Part shown: positions 1 through 7,236 of the stretch, piece after piece | Layout: every line of letters begins with the position of its first letter | Position numbering within the stretch: the first letter of the stretch is position 1 | Source: CAZADH01 sp964483805 | Lineage (GTDB): Bacteria; Muiribacteriota; Ozemobacteria; Ozemobacterales; Ozemobacteraceae | Assembly (NCBI GenBank): GCA_964483805.1 | Contig: CAZADH010000022.1 | Span: 1-35,910 of the forward strand | Length of the DNA stretch: 35,910 bases | Reading direction: 5' to 3' | Translations under genes and position numbers: made by a program | Notes under the pieces: model-generated | The model's input: only the letters and a program-made list of their open reading frames with translations | What the model was told of the DNA's origin: nothing | The model's database searches: none

Positions 1-197
1 CGGTAGGCCGGCCGCAACGGAACCCCAACCCCGCCAAACGCCCCATGCAGCCCCAACCAAAACAGGAGCGACAACAACCAACCGCCATGGTGCAGTGACA
101 CGGCCACCATCAGTTGCATGACCACCGCGGCGCGCGCCAGCGCATGACGTCGTTGCCACCAACCGTTGCCAGGCTGATAAACGAGGTCCATGTTCAT
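1..197 (-). CDS. ecfT: EcfT-like transmembrane component of an ECF transporter (partial, 5' end only)
   Basis: The reading frame is open from an ATG at 197 to the window edge (65 codons) and overlaps the stop of the double ATPase gene as ATGA. The protein begins with a Tyr-x-Pro-Gly motif followed by a basic patch and then hydrophobic segments. This resembles the start of EcfT/CbiQ proteins, where a PGxSxxHRLxPRxK-type segment precedes the first membrane helix. EcfT is the inner-membrane scaffold that couples the ATPases to a substrate-binding S component for vitamin or metal uptake. Identification rests mainly on the coupling to ecfA, because only the N-terminus is visible. The substrate cannot be told. 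Confidence 0.6.
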   Translation of the reverse strand, partial: MNMDLVYQPGNGWWQRRHALARAAVVMQLMVAVSLHHGGWLLSLLFWLGLHGAFGGVGVPLRPAY

Positions 198-2131
198 GCG
201 GATCTGCCCGGCGCGGCCGCGACTGCCGCCAACCACGCCGCGGCCGCCAACGGGTCGACCAGTGGCAGCGCCGCATCATCCGTGAGAACCGGCGCGATCG
301 CATCCCGGTACCACCCCGGCAACGCGAACACCCGTTGATCGCGCCACGCTGCCGTGAGAAATGCCGCCACATTGTCATACTTTGTCAATACGCCTTCGCC
401 GACACGAGTCACCGTGGCAGCCAGACCCAGGAGCGGCCAGGGGTCGTGCGTGACCACGAATATCAACCGTGACCGGGCCAAGGTTGCCAGGCCACGGCGA
501 ACGGCCGCCACCCCGGCCCCATCGAGCCCCGCCAGCGGTTCGTCGTACAGAACAAGTTGCGCGGCGGTCGGCGAAGCAACCGCCAGGGCGAGGCGCCGTT
601 GCTCGCCACCCGAAAGGTGGTGAGGCGACCGACGCCAGAACGCGTCGGGATCGAGCCCAAACGACTGCAGCAGTTCTCGCCGCGCCCGCACCACCGCATC
701 GACCGATAGGCCGACCTCTTTCGCCTCGTCCTCACACCCGTAAGAAATCTCTTCGCCAACGGTGCTGCAGAAGAACTGCGCCTCCGGATTCTGAAAGGCG
801 ACCGCGACACGCAGACCCGCGCGTTCCGGAGCGACGCCCCCCCACAGCATCGTTCCCCTCAGCATGGGCAATACCCCGGCCATGCTCAGCAACAACGTCG
901 TTTTCCCGGCTGCGCTTGGCCCAACGATCAAATGAACGTTGGCCGATTCCGCTTCATGGCCCTCGTGGCCCACGAACGCGCACCGACTCTGCGTCGTGTT
1001 CTCGAGCGGCAACTCGCCGACGCCGGCGCCCAGGCGGACACCCCAAGAGCATGCACACGCTCCCTTCGCTGCATTGGCGTTTTCGTTGCCCGACGCACAG
1101 TATTCGACCCGCACGTGGCTCAGAACCGGACGCCCCTCATATCCCAGCGTAGCCTCGTTCAACGCCAAGACCCATGCATCACGCCGGCGTCCGCCATTGA
1201 TGACACCACCGCGATCTGGCTCGCCGAATGGCTCGCCGAATGGCTCGCTGACTGGCAAGCAAGCTGGCTCGCACCCTGGCTTTGGCGACGACGACACGGC
1301 CCGTTCGGCCGGTGCGACTCCGGTCCCCGCAACTGCCACGACCTCAGCACTCTTGCCACGCTGCGCTGCCTCGAGTCTGACCGACGCAGGACGCTGCAGA
1401 TGCGGCGCCCGCCCCATGTCACGCCAGAACTCCCCTGCCTCGCCATCGAAGATCAACGTTCCCCCGTCGAGAACCATCAGCCGCCCCGCGCCCGCCATCT
1501 CCTCGGGAACCTGCGACATCACCATCACCGCAATCTGGTCCTCGAGGCGGACGGCGTCAAGCATTGCCCAGACGGCCTCTCGCGTCCACACGTCCAGATG
1601 CGCCGTTGGTTCGTCGAGAATCAACACCCGGGGTCGCATCGCCATGACCGCGGCCAGCGCAAGACGCTGCCGGCCACCGCCCGACAACTGGTGAGGCGAA
1701 GAGAACCGCTCAGCCGTCAGGTCGAATCTCGTCAGCGCATTCTCGATGCGCGCCGCCATCTCGTTTTGCGTCAGGCCGAGACTCTCGAGGCCGAACGCGA
1801 TGTCCTCTTCGACCGTCGAGCCCAGCACCTGGTTGTCGGGATTCTGCAAGAGCAGGCCGACCACGCCCGGCCGCGCCCCTTCTCCCGCCGTCGTCGCCCG
1901 CCCCTCGATCGCAACCGTTCCCGCCGTGGGTGCGATCAAACCGGCAGCCAGCGCCGCCAGCGTCGATTTGCCCGCCCCGTTGCCGCCCGCGACCCACACC
2001 CGCTCGCCTGCCCTCACCGCAAACGAAACCGAGGCAAGAGCGTTGGCGCCGTCGGTTTTCGCCGACCAGGCAAACGACACCCGATCGAACTGCAGCAATA
2101 CAGAGTGTTGCTGTTCGCGAACCATCACCAT
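194..2131 (-). CDS. ecfA: Fused double ATPase of an energy-coupling factor (ECF) transporter, EcfA1-EcfA2 type
   Basis: This 645-residue protein has two ABC ATPase domains. Domain 1 shows Walker A GGNGAGKST (residues 49-57), a Q-loop at 96, signature LSGGGRQR (149-156) and Walker B ending in DE (173-174). Domain 2 shows Walker A GPSAAGKTT (404-412), Q447, LSGGEQRR (506-513), DE at 530-531 and the switch His in VVTHD (562). The Q-loop context QNPxxQ is typical of ECF/CbiO ATPases, which power vitamin or metal uptake with EcfT. Two oddities stand out. The switch-histidine position of domain 1 is Gln207. The linker (about 245-320) is long and carries xxEP tetrapeptide repeats, with a further cysteine-containing insertion (about 344-395) ahead of the second Walker A. 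The start is ATG at 2131 or 2125, and no strong Shine-Dalgarno is visible. It lies downstream of rplQ and is translationally coupled to ecfT. Confidence 0.9.
   Translation of the reverse strand: MVMVREQQHSVLLQFDRVSFAWSAKTDGANALASVSFAVRAGERVWVAGGNGAGKSTLAALAAGLIAPTAGTVAIEGRATTAGEGARPGVVGLLLQNPDNQVLGSTVEEDIAFGLESLGLTQNEMAARIENALTRFDLTAERFSSPHQLSGGGRQRLALAAVMAMRPRVLILDEPTAHLDVWTREAVWAMLDAVRLEDQIAVMVMSQVPEEMAGAGRLMVLDGGTLIFDGEAGEFWRDMGRAPHLQRPASVRLEAAQRGKSAEVVAVAGTGVAPAERAVSSSPKPGCEPACLPVSEPFGEPFGEPDRGGVINGGRRRDAWVLALNEATLGYEGRPVLSHVRVEYCASGNENANAAKGACACSWGVRLGAGVGELPLENTTQSRCAFVGHEGHEAESANVHLIVGPSAAGKTTLLLSMAGVLPMLRGTMLWGGVAPERAGLRVAVAFQNPEAQFFCSTVGEEISYGCEDEAKEVGLSVDAVVRARRELLQSFGLDPDAFWRRSPHHLSGGEQRRLALAVASPTAAQLVLYDEPLAGLDGAGVAAVRRGLATLARSRLIFVVTHDPWPLLGLAATVTRVGEGVLTKYDNVAAFLTAAWRDQRVFALPGWYRDAIAPVLTDDAALPLVDPLAAAAWLAAVAAAPGRSA
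1218..1277 (-). repeat. Degenerate 12-bp tandem repeat in the ecfA linker
   Basis: The unit ggctcgccgaat occurs twice exactly (1218-1229 and 1230-1241) and is followed by three diverged copies with the same 12-bp spacing. On the coding strand this gives tetrapeptides of the form xxEP (VSEP, FGEP, FGEP and relatives). It lies between the two ATPase domains and probably encodes a flexible linker that varies by slippage. Confidence 0.8.
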
Positions 2132-2163
2132 CTCAGCCGACGCCGTCCCTCACCACGACAAAC

Positions 2164-2208
2164 AAGACCCCCACGACCTGGCCCGAAAGCCATGTTCGTG
2201 GGGGTCTT
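2164..2208 (-). terminator. Hairpin terminator between rplQ and ecfA
   Basis: Perfect 13-bp inverted arms (aagacccccacga, 2164-2176; its reverse complement, 2196-2208) flank a 19-nt loop. On the minus strand the hairpin ends in TCTT and is followed by GTTTGTC, a modestly U-rich tail. It lies 70 nt past the rplQ stop, so it probably ends or attenuates the ribosomal transcript before ecfA. Confidence 0.7.
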
Positions 2209-2278
2209 GGCCAACATGCCTGCAACCTTGCGGGTCGCACGCCGTTGCCGGCTGCTTCCGCCCGATCGCACCGGAATG

Positions 2279-2845
2279 TCAGTCTTTGATCAGTTCGATC
2301 AACGCCATCTCGGCAGCGTCACCACGCCGAACCCCGAGCTTGTAGATGCGGGTGTAACCGCCACCGATCTTCGAGGGCGAGGCTTCTTTCCGCGCTTTGA
2401 AGCGCGGCGCGATCTCGTCGACCAGCTTGGTCATCAGGCCCTTCAGACGCAGGATCTTGGGACCCTTGCGCTTGTCGGTGACCGGCAGATACTCAACGAC
2501 ATTGGCAGGCTTGGGCGCCTTGGCAGGATCATCGAGATACGCGGTCATCGCCTTCTTTTCGTCGGCGCTGCCCAGACCGAGCAGGTAGGCACTGATCTCT
2601 TGATTGCCCACCAACTCGCGGTCGGCTACCGAATGGAAGAACGTCTCGAGACGCGGGTTCTTCGCGGCACCCGGCTCCATGGCCATCGTGATGGCCTTCT
2701 CGATGATGCGCTTCAGGTCTTTTGCCTTCTGCAAGGTAGTCGTGATGCGCTCGTAGGTCACCAGTGACGTGGCCAGGCTGCGGAACAGCGCGGACCGCTG
2801 ATGCGACTCACGACCGAATTTCCGTCCGAGTTTGCGATGCTTCAT
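2279..2845 (-). CDS. rplQ: 50S ribosomal protein L17 with internal insertion
   Basis: The N-terminus (MKHRKLGRKFGR, then helices to about residue 56) and the C-terminal GGGYTRIYKLGVRRGDAAEMALIEL are classic bL17. The protein is 188 residues, while the usual core is about 115-125. The excess lies inside the protein, roughly residues 57-132, between the second helix and the segment KLVDEIAPRF that normally follows shortly after. bL17 binds 23S rRNA near the nascent-chain exit. The ATG lies only 3 nt after the rpoA stop, and its Shine-Dalgarno (AGAGGA) is inside the last rpoA codons, so the two are probably translationally coupled. The insert has no domain that I recognise. Confidence 0.95.
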   Translation of the reverse strand: MKHRKLGRKFGRESHQRSALFRSLATSLVTYERITTTLQKAKDLKRIIEKAITMAMEPGAAKNPRLETFFHSVADRELVGNQEISAYLLGLGSADEKKAMTAYLDDPAKAPKPANVVEYLPVTDKRKGPKILRLKGLMTKLVDEIAPRFKARKEASPSKIGGGYTRIYKLGVRRGDAAEMALIELIKD

Positions 2846-2848
2846 GGC

Positions 2849-3886
2849 TTATTCCTCTTCTTCGACCTCGTCTTCATCATCGGCGCCATCGTCGGTAATC
2901 ACACCGGACTCTTCGCCGATCAGACAGAGGTTGTACTGATGGAGCTTCTCGCGGATCTCTTTGAGCGACTTCTTGCCGAAATTCTTGATTTCGAGCAGTT
3001 CGGTCGCGCGCTTGCCGGCCAGTTCGCCCAGGGTCTGGATGCCGGCCTTCTTGAGACAGTTGCGAGAACGCACGGAGAACTCGAGATCTTTGATGGGCAT
3101 GTCGCCATTGCTGCGCTGCACACCCTCTTCTTTGGTCGCAGAAACCATGACCAACTCTTCTTTGGTCGGGGGCTTGGGCACTTCGTGGGCACCCTCGGCC
3201 GACTCGATGTTCGTGAACAGCTCGACGTGGCTGCGCAGGAACTTCGCCGACAGTTCGATCGCCTCGACCGGGCTCATGGAGCCGTTGGTCCAGACTTCGA
3301 CGGTGAGCTTGTCATAGTTGATTTCTTGACCAACGCGGGCGTCTTCGACGTTGTACTTCACCTTCACGACCGGCGAGAACTGCGAGTCGATCAGGATCAG
3401 GTCGATGGCCTCGTTGCCGGTCTTGTGCTTCTCAGCGAGCCAATACCCGCGGCCCTTCTTGAAGGTGATGTCCATGCCCAGCTTGATATCGCCGGTGATA
3501 TGCGCGATATGCGTGTCGGGCTCGACGATATGAACCTCGGGGCCCACTTTGATGTGTGCCGCCGTGGCTTCGGCCGGACCCTGCACTTCGAGACGGCAGG
3601 TGATCGGCTCGTCTTGATGGACACGAACGATCAACTTCTTGAGGTTGAGGATGATCTCGGTGACGTCTTCGACGACACCGGGAATGCTGCAGAACTCATG
3701 CAACACGCCATCGATCTTCACCGCAGAAACGGCGGCCCCGGGGAGCGACGACAGCAGCACACGCCGAAACGCGTTGCCCAAGGTCGTGCCGTAGCCCTTT
3801 TCGAGCGGCTCGACGGTCAACACGCCATGACGCGCGTTGTCGCGATCCGCCGTGTATTTCATCTTGGGTCGATTGATTTCGATCAC
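2849..3886 (-). CDS. rpoA: DNA-directed RNA polymerase subunit alpha
   Basis: This 345-residue alpha subunit has a normal N-terminal assembly domain (LEKGYGTTLGNAFRRVLLSSLPG near residue 28, the core-binding signature). Its C-terminal domain has VRSRNCLKKAGI and the helix-hairpin-helix NFGKKSLKEI, which contact UP-element DNA and activators. The start is GTG at 3886, preceded by AAGGAGG at 9-nt spacing. The last 15 residues are strongly acidic (Asp/Glu run), beyond the usual end of the family. The DNA encoding that tail also supplies the Shine-Dalgarno of rplQ. It sits between rpsD and rplQ, as in many alpha operons. Confidence 0.98.
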   Translation of the reverse strand: MIEINRPKMKYTADRDNARHGVLTVEPLEKGYGTTLGNAFRRVLLSSLPGAAVSAVKIDGVLHEFCSIPGVVEDVTEIILNLKKLIVRVHQDEPITCRLEVQGPAEATAAHIKVGPEVHIVEPDTHIAHITGDIKLGMDITFKKGRGYWLAEKHKTGNEAIDLILIDSQFSPVVKVKYNVEDARVGQEINYDKLTVEVWTNGSMSPVEAIELSAKFLRSHVELFTNIESAEGAHEVPKPPTKEELVMVSATKEEGVQRSNGDMPIKDLEFSVRSRNCLKKAGIQTLGELAGKRATELLEIKNFGKKSLKEIREKLHQYNLCLIGEESGVITDDGADDEDEVEEEE

Positions 3887-3913
3887 TGGGGGCGGCCTCC
3901 TTCAACAGCCGGG

Positions 3914-4546
3914 TTAGCGGCTGTAATACTCGACGATCAGCGACTCCTGGATGCTCGGATCGAGCTGCGAGCGCTCCGGCAGAGTCAGGAACTTGCCTTT
4001 GAGATTCTCGGCATCGAGCTCGAGCCAGCCGGCGCGATCGCGGCTGCTGGTCTGATCGATGATGTCTTTCAGTTGCTTCTTCAGCGGGCTGTTCTCACAC
4101 ACGGTGATCACATCGCCCGGCTGCAACTGCGCGCTCGGGATGCTCATGCGCCGACCGTTGACCGAGAAGTGGCCCTGCGTCACCCACATGCGCGCCTGCG
4201 CGCGGGAAAGACCAAAGCCCAGCCGGTACACGCAGTTATCGAGACGGCTTTCGAGCAACCGCAGGAAGTTCACGCCGGTGTTGCCCGTCTGGCGTGCAGC
4301 TTTCGCGTAATACACGCGGAACTGAGCCTCGAGCACGCCGTAGGTGCGGCGAACCTTCTGCTTCTCGCGCAACTGAATCTCATACTCAGTCGGCTTCTTG
4401 TTCATGCGACCCTTGCCATGCTGGCCAGGGATCTGTGCGCGACGCTTCATCGCGCACTTGTCGGTGAAACAACGGCGCCCCTTGAGGAACAAAGCGCTGT
4501 TCTCACGGCGGCAGATACGACAAACGGGACCGGAATAACGTGCCAT
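3914..4546 (-). CDS. rpsD: 30S ribosomal protein S4, zinc-binding form
   Basis: This is a 210-residue uS4, a primary 16S rRNA binder that starts assembly of the 5' domain. The start is ATG at 4546, chosen because MARYSGPVCRICR matches the family and GGAGG precedes it. An in-frame upstream extension to 4597 has no homology and would overlap rpsK. Four cysteines (9, 12, 26, 31) form the zinc site of C+ S4 proteins. The S4 RNA-binding domain follows (about 95-160). It lies 16 nt after rpsK in the alpha operon, where S4 often acts as translational repressor. I saw no obvious pseudoknot but did not fold the region. Confidence 0.97.
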   Translation of the reverse strand: MARYSGPVCRICRRENSALFLKGRRCFTDKCAMKRRAQIPGQHGKGRMNKKPTEYEIQLREKQKVRRTYGVLEAQFRVYYAKAARQTGNTGVNFLRLLESRLDNCVYRLGFGLSRAQARMWVTQGHFSVNGRRMSIPSAQLQPGDVITVCENSPLKKQLKDIIDQTSSRDRAGWLELDAENLKGKFLTLPERSQLDPSIQESLIVEYYSR

Positions 4547-4562
4547 CGCTGTTGCCTCCGAA

Positions 4563-4964
4563 TTAGATGCGGCGCCGCTTCGGCGGGCGGCAACCATTAT
4601 GCGGGATCGCGGTCACGTCTTTGATCATGACCACTTCGAGACCCGCAGTCTGCAACGCGCGAATGGCCGACTCACGGCTGACGCCGGGGCCCCGCACGAA
4701 GACTTCGATTTCTTTCATGCCGAACTCGAGGGCGCGTTTGCCCGAGTTCTCGGCAGCTACCTGAGCGGCATACGGGGTCGATTTGCGCGACCCACGGAAA
4801 TTGTTCGCTCCGGCGCTCGACCAGCAGAGCACGTTGCCCTGTTGATCGGTGATCGTCACAATCGTGTTGTTGAACGTGGACTGAATGTGCGCCTGACCCC
4901 GGCCCACGATCTTCTTTTCACGACGCTTGGCTTTGGATTTCGGCTTCGGACCTGTACCTGCCAT
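4563..4964 (-). CDS. rpsK: 30S ribosomal protein S11
   Basis: This is a 133-residue uS11 of the 30S platform, contacting the 16S rRNA 690 loop and mRNA near the E site. The start at 4964 (MAGTGPKPKSK) is supported by AGGAGA upstream. The frame remains open further upstream into rpsM, but that part has no similarity. The conserved core includes STFNNTIVTITD and the C-terminal DVTAIPHNGCRPPKRRRI, whose Asn-Gly is the site of isoaspartate formation in E. coli S11. It has a basic N-terminal tail. Confidence 0.97.
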   Translation of the reverse strand: MAGTGPKPKSKAKRREKKIVGRGQAHIQSTFNNTIVTITDQQGNVLCWSSAGANNFRGSRKSTPYAAQVAAENSGKRALEFGMKEIEVFVRGPGVSRESAIRALQTAGLEVVMIKDVTAIPHNGCRPPKRRRI

Positions 4965-5005
4965 GGCCTGGTTCTCTCCTGCTTCGTTGAGGTAATCTCG
5001 GTCGC

Positions 5006-5368
5006 TTACTTGCGGCCGATCGACTTGCGGGGACCCTTGCGGGTGCGGGCGTTGGTATGCGTGCGTTGGCCACGGCAAGGCAGACCCTTGCGATGGCGCA
5101 AACCACGATAGCATCCGATGTCCATCAACCGCTTGATGTTCATCGAGACTTCGCGGCGCAGGTCGCCCTCGACCTTGTAATCGCGCTCGATCGCCTGCTT
5201 GAGCAACGAAATCTCGTCTTCGCTCAGGTTCTTCACGCGGGTGTCCGGGCTGATCTTGGTCTTGGCCAGAATCTCGCGGGACCGCGTCCAACCGATGCCG
5301 TAAATGTAAGGAAGCGCCGCTTCGATGCGCTTTTCCCGGGGAAGGTCAACGCCTGCAATACGTGCCAT
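5006..5368 (-). CDS. rpsM: 30S ribosomal protein S13
   Basis: This is a 120-residue uS13 of the 30S head, bridging to the 50S subunit and touching P-site tRNA with its basic tail. The N-terminal ARIAGVDLPREKRIEAALPY and the C-terminal RTHTNARTRKGPRKSIGRK are standard. AGGAGG precedes the ATG at 5368. This protein is also the reference for the S13-like domain found at the N-terminus of L22 in the same cluster. Confidence 0.98.
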   Translation of the reverse strand: MARIAGVDLPREKRIEAALPYIYGIGWTRSREILAKTKISPDTRVKNLSEDEISLLKQAIERDYKVEGDLRREVSMNIKRLMDIGCYRGLRHRKGLPCRGQRTHTNARTRKGPRKSIGRK

Positions 5369-5391
5369 ACTGTATATTCCTCCTGCTTAAC

Positions 5392-5505
5392 TCAACCCTG
5401 GCGTTGCTTGTGCCGGGGATTTTCACAAATGACGCGGATGACCCCGTGCCGTTTGACGATTTTGCACTTGTCACAAATCTTCTTGATCGACGCGCGAACC
5501 CTCAT
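5392..5505 (-). CDS. rpmJ: 50S ribosomal protein L36, zinc-binding form
   Basis: This short 37-residue gene lies between infA and rpsM. The protein starts MRVRASIKKICDKCK and has the bL36 zinc ligands Cys11, Cys14, Cys27 and His32. The basic C-terminus ends RHKQRQG. AGGAGA lies just upstream of the ATG at 5505. Position and sequence match the standard infA-rpmJ-rpsM order. bL36 stabilises the 23S rRNA near the GTPase centre. Confidence 0.95.
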   Translation of the reverse strand: MRVRASIKKICDKCKIVKRHGVIRVICENPRHKQRQG

Positions 5506-5554
5506 GGTTACTTCTCCTTCTTCTCCGCCGAAAGGGCGATAACTTACAATGTAT

Positions 5555-5815
5555 TTACTTGTAACGGTAGGTGATCCGACCGCGGGTCAGGTCATACGGC
5601 GACAACTCAACCGTGACTTTATCACCGGGGAGGATGCGAATGTAGTGCATGCGCATCTTGCCGGAGATGTGCGCGAGCACCACGTGTCCGTTCTCGAGCT
5701 CCACCTTGAACATCGCATTCGGCAGCGGCTCGAGCACCTTGCCCATGACCTGGATCGTGTCTGCCTTCGGCGCCTTCGCGGTCGCCTCGGGCCTGTTCTG
5801 GTTCCGTTTCTTCAT
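5555..5815 (-). CDS. infA: Translation initiation factor IF-1
   Basis: This is an 86-residue OB-fold protein that occupies the 30S A site during initiation. The family core (MGKVLEPLPNAMFKVELENGH ... DLTRGRITYRYK) is complete. A basic N-terminal leader of about 18 residues makes it longer than the usual 72. The ATG at 5815 overlaps the map stop as ATGA, and GGGGGTG lies just upstream. A longer in-frame extension reaches into map without homology. Confidence 0.96.
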   Translation of the reverse strand: MKKRNQNRPEATAKAPKADTIQVMGKVLEPLPNAMFKVELENGHVVLAHISGKMRMHYIRILPGDKVTVELSPYDLTRGRITYRYK

Positions 5816-6573
5816 GCCACCCCCTGGGATAGCGTTAGAATCTCTGGACCATTTTCGGTCACCGCCACGGTATGCTCGAAATGGGCCGAAAGACTGCCAT
5901 CCCGGGTCACCACCGTCCAACCGTCGTCGAGCACCCGCACTTCGTGCCCGCCAACATTCACCATGGGCTCGATCGCCAGAACCATTCCGGCATCGAGGCG
6001 CGGACCCTTCCCTGCCGGCCCGAAATTCGGTATCGCCGGCTCCTCGTGCATCGCCCGGCCAATCCCGTGGCCCACATACTCGCGAACCACCGAATAACCG
6101 CGCGGCACCACGTAGGCTTCAACCGCATGCGAGACGTCCCCGAGCCGATTGCCGACCCGGGCCTGCTCGATCGCCGCCGCCAACGACTCACGCGTGACCT
6201 GCAAGAGCTTCTCGACTTCGGGCGATACCTTCCCCACCGGCACGGTCACTGCCATGTCGGCACAGAAGCCCTCTTTCACCAACCCTACGTCGATGCTCAC
6301 CAGGTCACCTTCCTGCAACCGCCGCTTCTTTGAAGGTATCCCGTGAACCACTTCAGCATTGATGCTGGCACAGATCGACGCCGGATACCCGCGATAACCC
6401 TTGAACGCCGGCACCGCGCCGGCCTTCCGAATCTCCGATTCAGCGAACTCGTCGAGCGCAAGAGTCGAAACCCCCGGTCGCACCCGCTGCTGCAGGCCCT
6501 CGACCAGTTGCGCCAGAATGGCTCCATTCTGCCGCATGACCTTGATCTCGTTAACCGACTTCAACTGGATCAC
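5812..6573 (-). CDS. map: Methionine aminopeptidase, type I
   Basis: This 253-residue enzyme removes the initiator methionine from nascent proteins at the ribosome exit. The five metal ligands are visible: Asp95 (SIDVG), Asp106 (CADMAVT), His169 (GHGIG), Glu202 (AIEPM) and Glu233 (HFEHT). The catalytic His78 is in VVHGIP. The start is GTG at 6573, overlapping the adk stop as GTGA. There is no N-terminal zinc-finger extension. It is coupled downstream to infA. Confidence 0.97.
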   Translation of the reverse strand: MIQLKSVNEIKVMRQNGAILAQLVEGLQQRVRPGVSTLALDEFAESEIRKAGAVPAFKGYRGYPASICASINAEVVHGIPSKKRRLQEGDLVSIDVGLVKEGFCADMAVTVPVGKVSPEVEKLLQVTRESLAAAIEQARVGNRLGDVSHAVEAYVVPRGYSVVREYVGHGIGRAMHEEPAIPNFGPAGKGPRLDAGMVLAIEPMVNVGGHEVRVLDDGWTVVTRDGSLSAHFEHTVAVTENGPEILTLSQGVA

Positions 6574-7235
6574 TGCTTGGCTAGACGGTCAAGGATATCA
6601 CAAATTCGTGAGAAAATCACGTCAATTGTACCGGTCCCGTCGACCTCGTGCAGAAGCTTCCGCTCGCGATACCACTTTTCGAGCGGCTCCGTCTGCTCGT
6701 GATACAACTTGAGCCGATTGGCAATGACCTCTTCAGAATCGTCCTTGCGTTGGACCAATGCACCGTGGCACTGATCGCAGATGCCGCCTTTTTTCGGCGG
6801 CGAGAACTCCAGATGAAAGCTCGCCCCACACCCGGGACACACGCGCCGCCCCGTCAATCGACCCAACAAGGTCTTGTCGGGAACGGTGACCGAGACCACG
6901 CCCACGAGGGGCCGTTTGTTCTTCGTCAGGTCTTTCTCGAGATTCTCGGCCTGCGGAATCGTCCGCGGAAAACCGTCGAGAATGAACCCTTTCTTCGTGT
7001 CTTCCTGTTCGAGGCGGGCCAGCAAAACCTTGAGCACCAGCTCGTCAGGAACGAGGCCACCCGAGGTCACGTAGCCCTTAACCTGCTCCCCGAGCGGGGA
7101 CCCCGCCGCGATCGCCGCCCGCAACATGTCGCCGGTGGAGATCTGCGGCAGGTGGTAACGCTCGACCAATTGCTTGGCCTGCGTCCCTTTGCCCGCACCC
7201 GGAGGACCCAGGAGAACGAGATTCAACATGGCCAT
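6570..7235 (-). CDS. adk: Adenylate kinase, zinc LID form
   Basis: This 221-residue enzyme catalyses ATP + AMP = 2 ADP in the cytoplasm. The P-loop GPPGAGKGT is at residues 10-18, the AMP-site DGFPRT near 87-92 and the LID at about 127-165. Four LID cysteines (133, 136, 153, 156) form a structural zinc site, as in the Gram-positive/long bacterial form. The start may be the ATG at 7235 or the second Met at 7229, the latter giving the more usual MLNLVLLG. It lies 1 nt from secY and overlaps map. Confidence 0.97.
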   Translation of the reverse strand: MAMLNLVLLGPPGAGKGTQAKQLVERYHLPQISTGDMLRAAIAAGSPLGEQVKGYVTSGGLVPDELVLKVLLARLEQEDTKKGFILDGFPRTIPQAENLEKDLTKNKRPLVGVVSVTVPDKTLLGRLTGRRVCPGCGASFHLEFSPPKKGGICDQCHGALVQRKDDSEEVIANRLKLYHEQTEPLEKWYRERKLLHEVDGTGTIDVIFSRICDILDRLAKQ

Positions 7236-7236
7236 A

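Noticed and set aside
932..2767. A 611-codon open frame on the plus strand opposite ecfA and rplQ
   Set aside because: It is antisense to clearly conserved genes, Arg/His/Pro-rich and without domains. This is typical of GC-rich antisense frames.
2801..4624. A 607-codon plus-strand frame opposite rpoA and rpsD
   Set aside because: Antisense mirror of two essential genes with no homology of its own.
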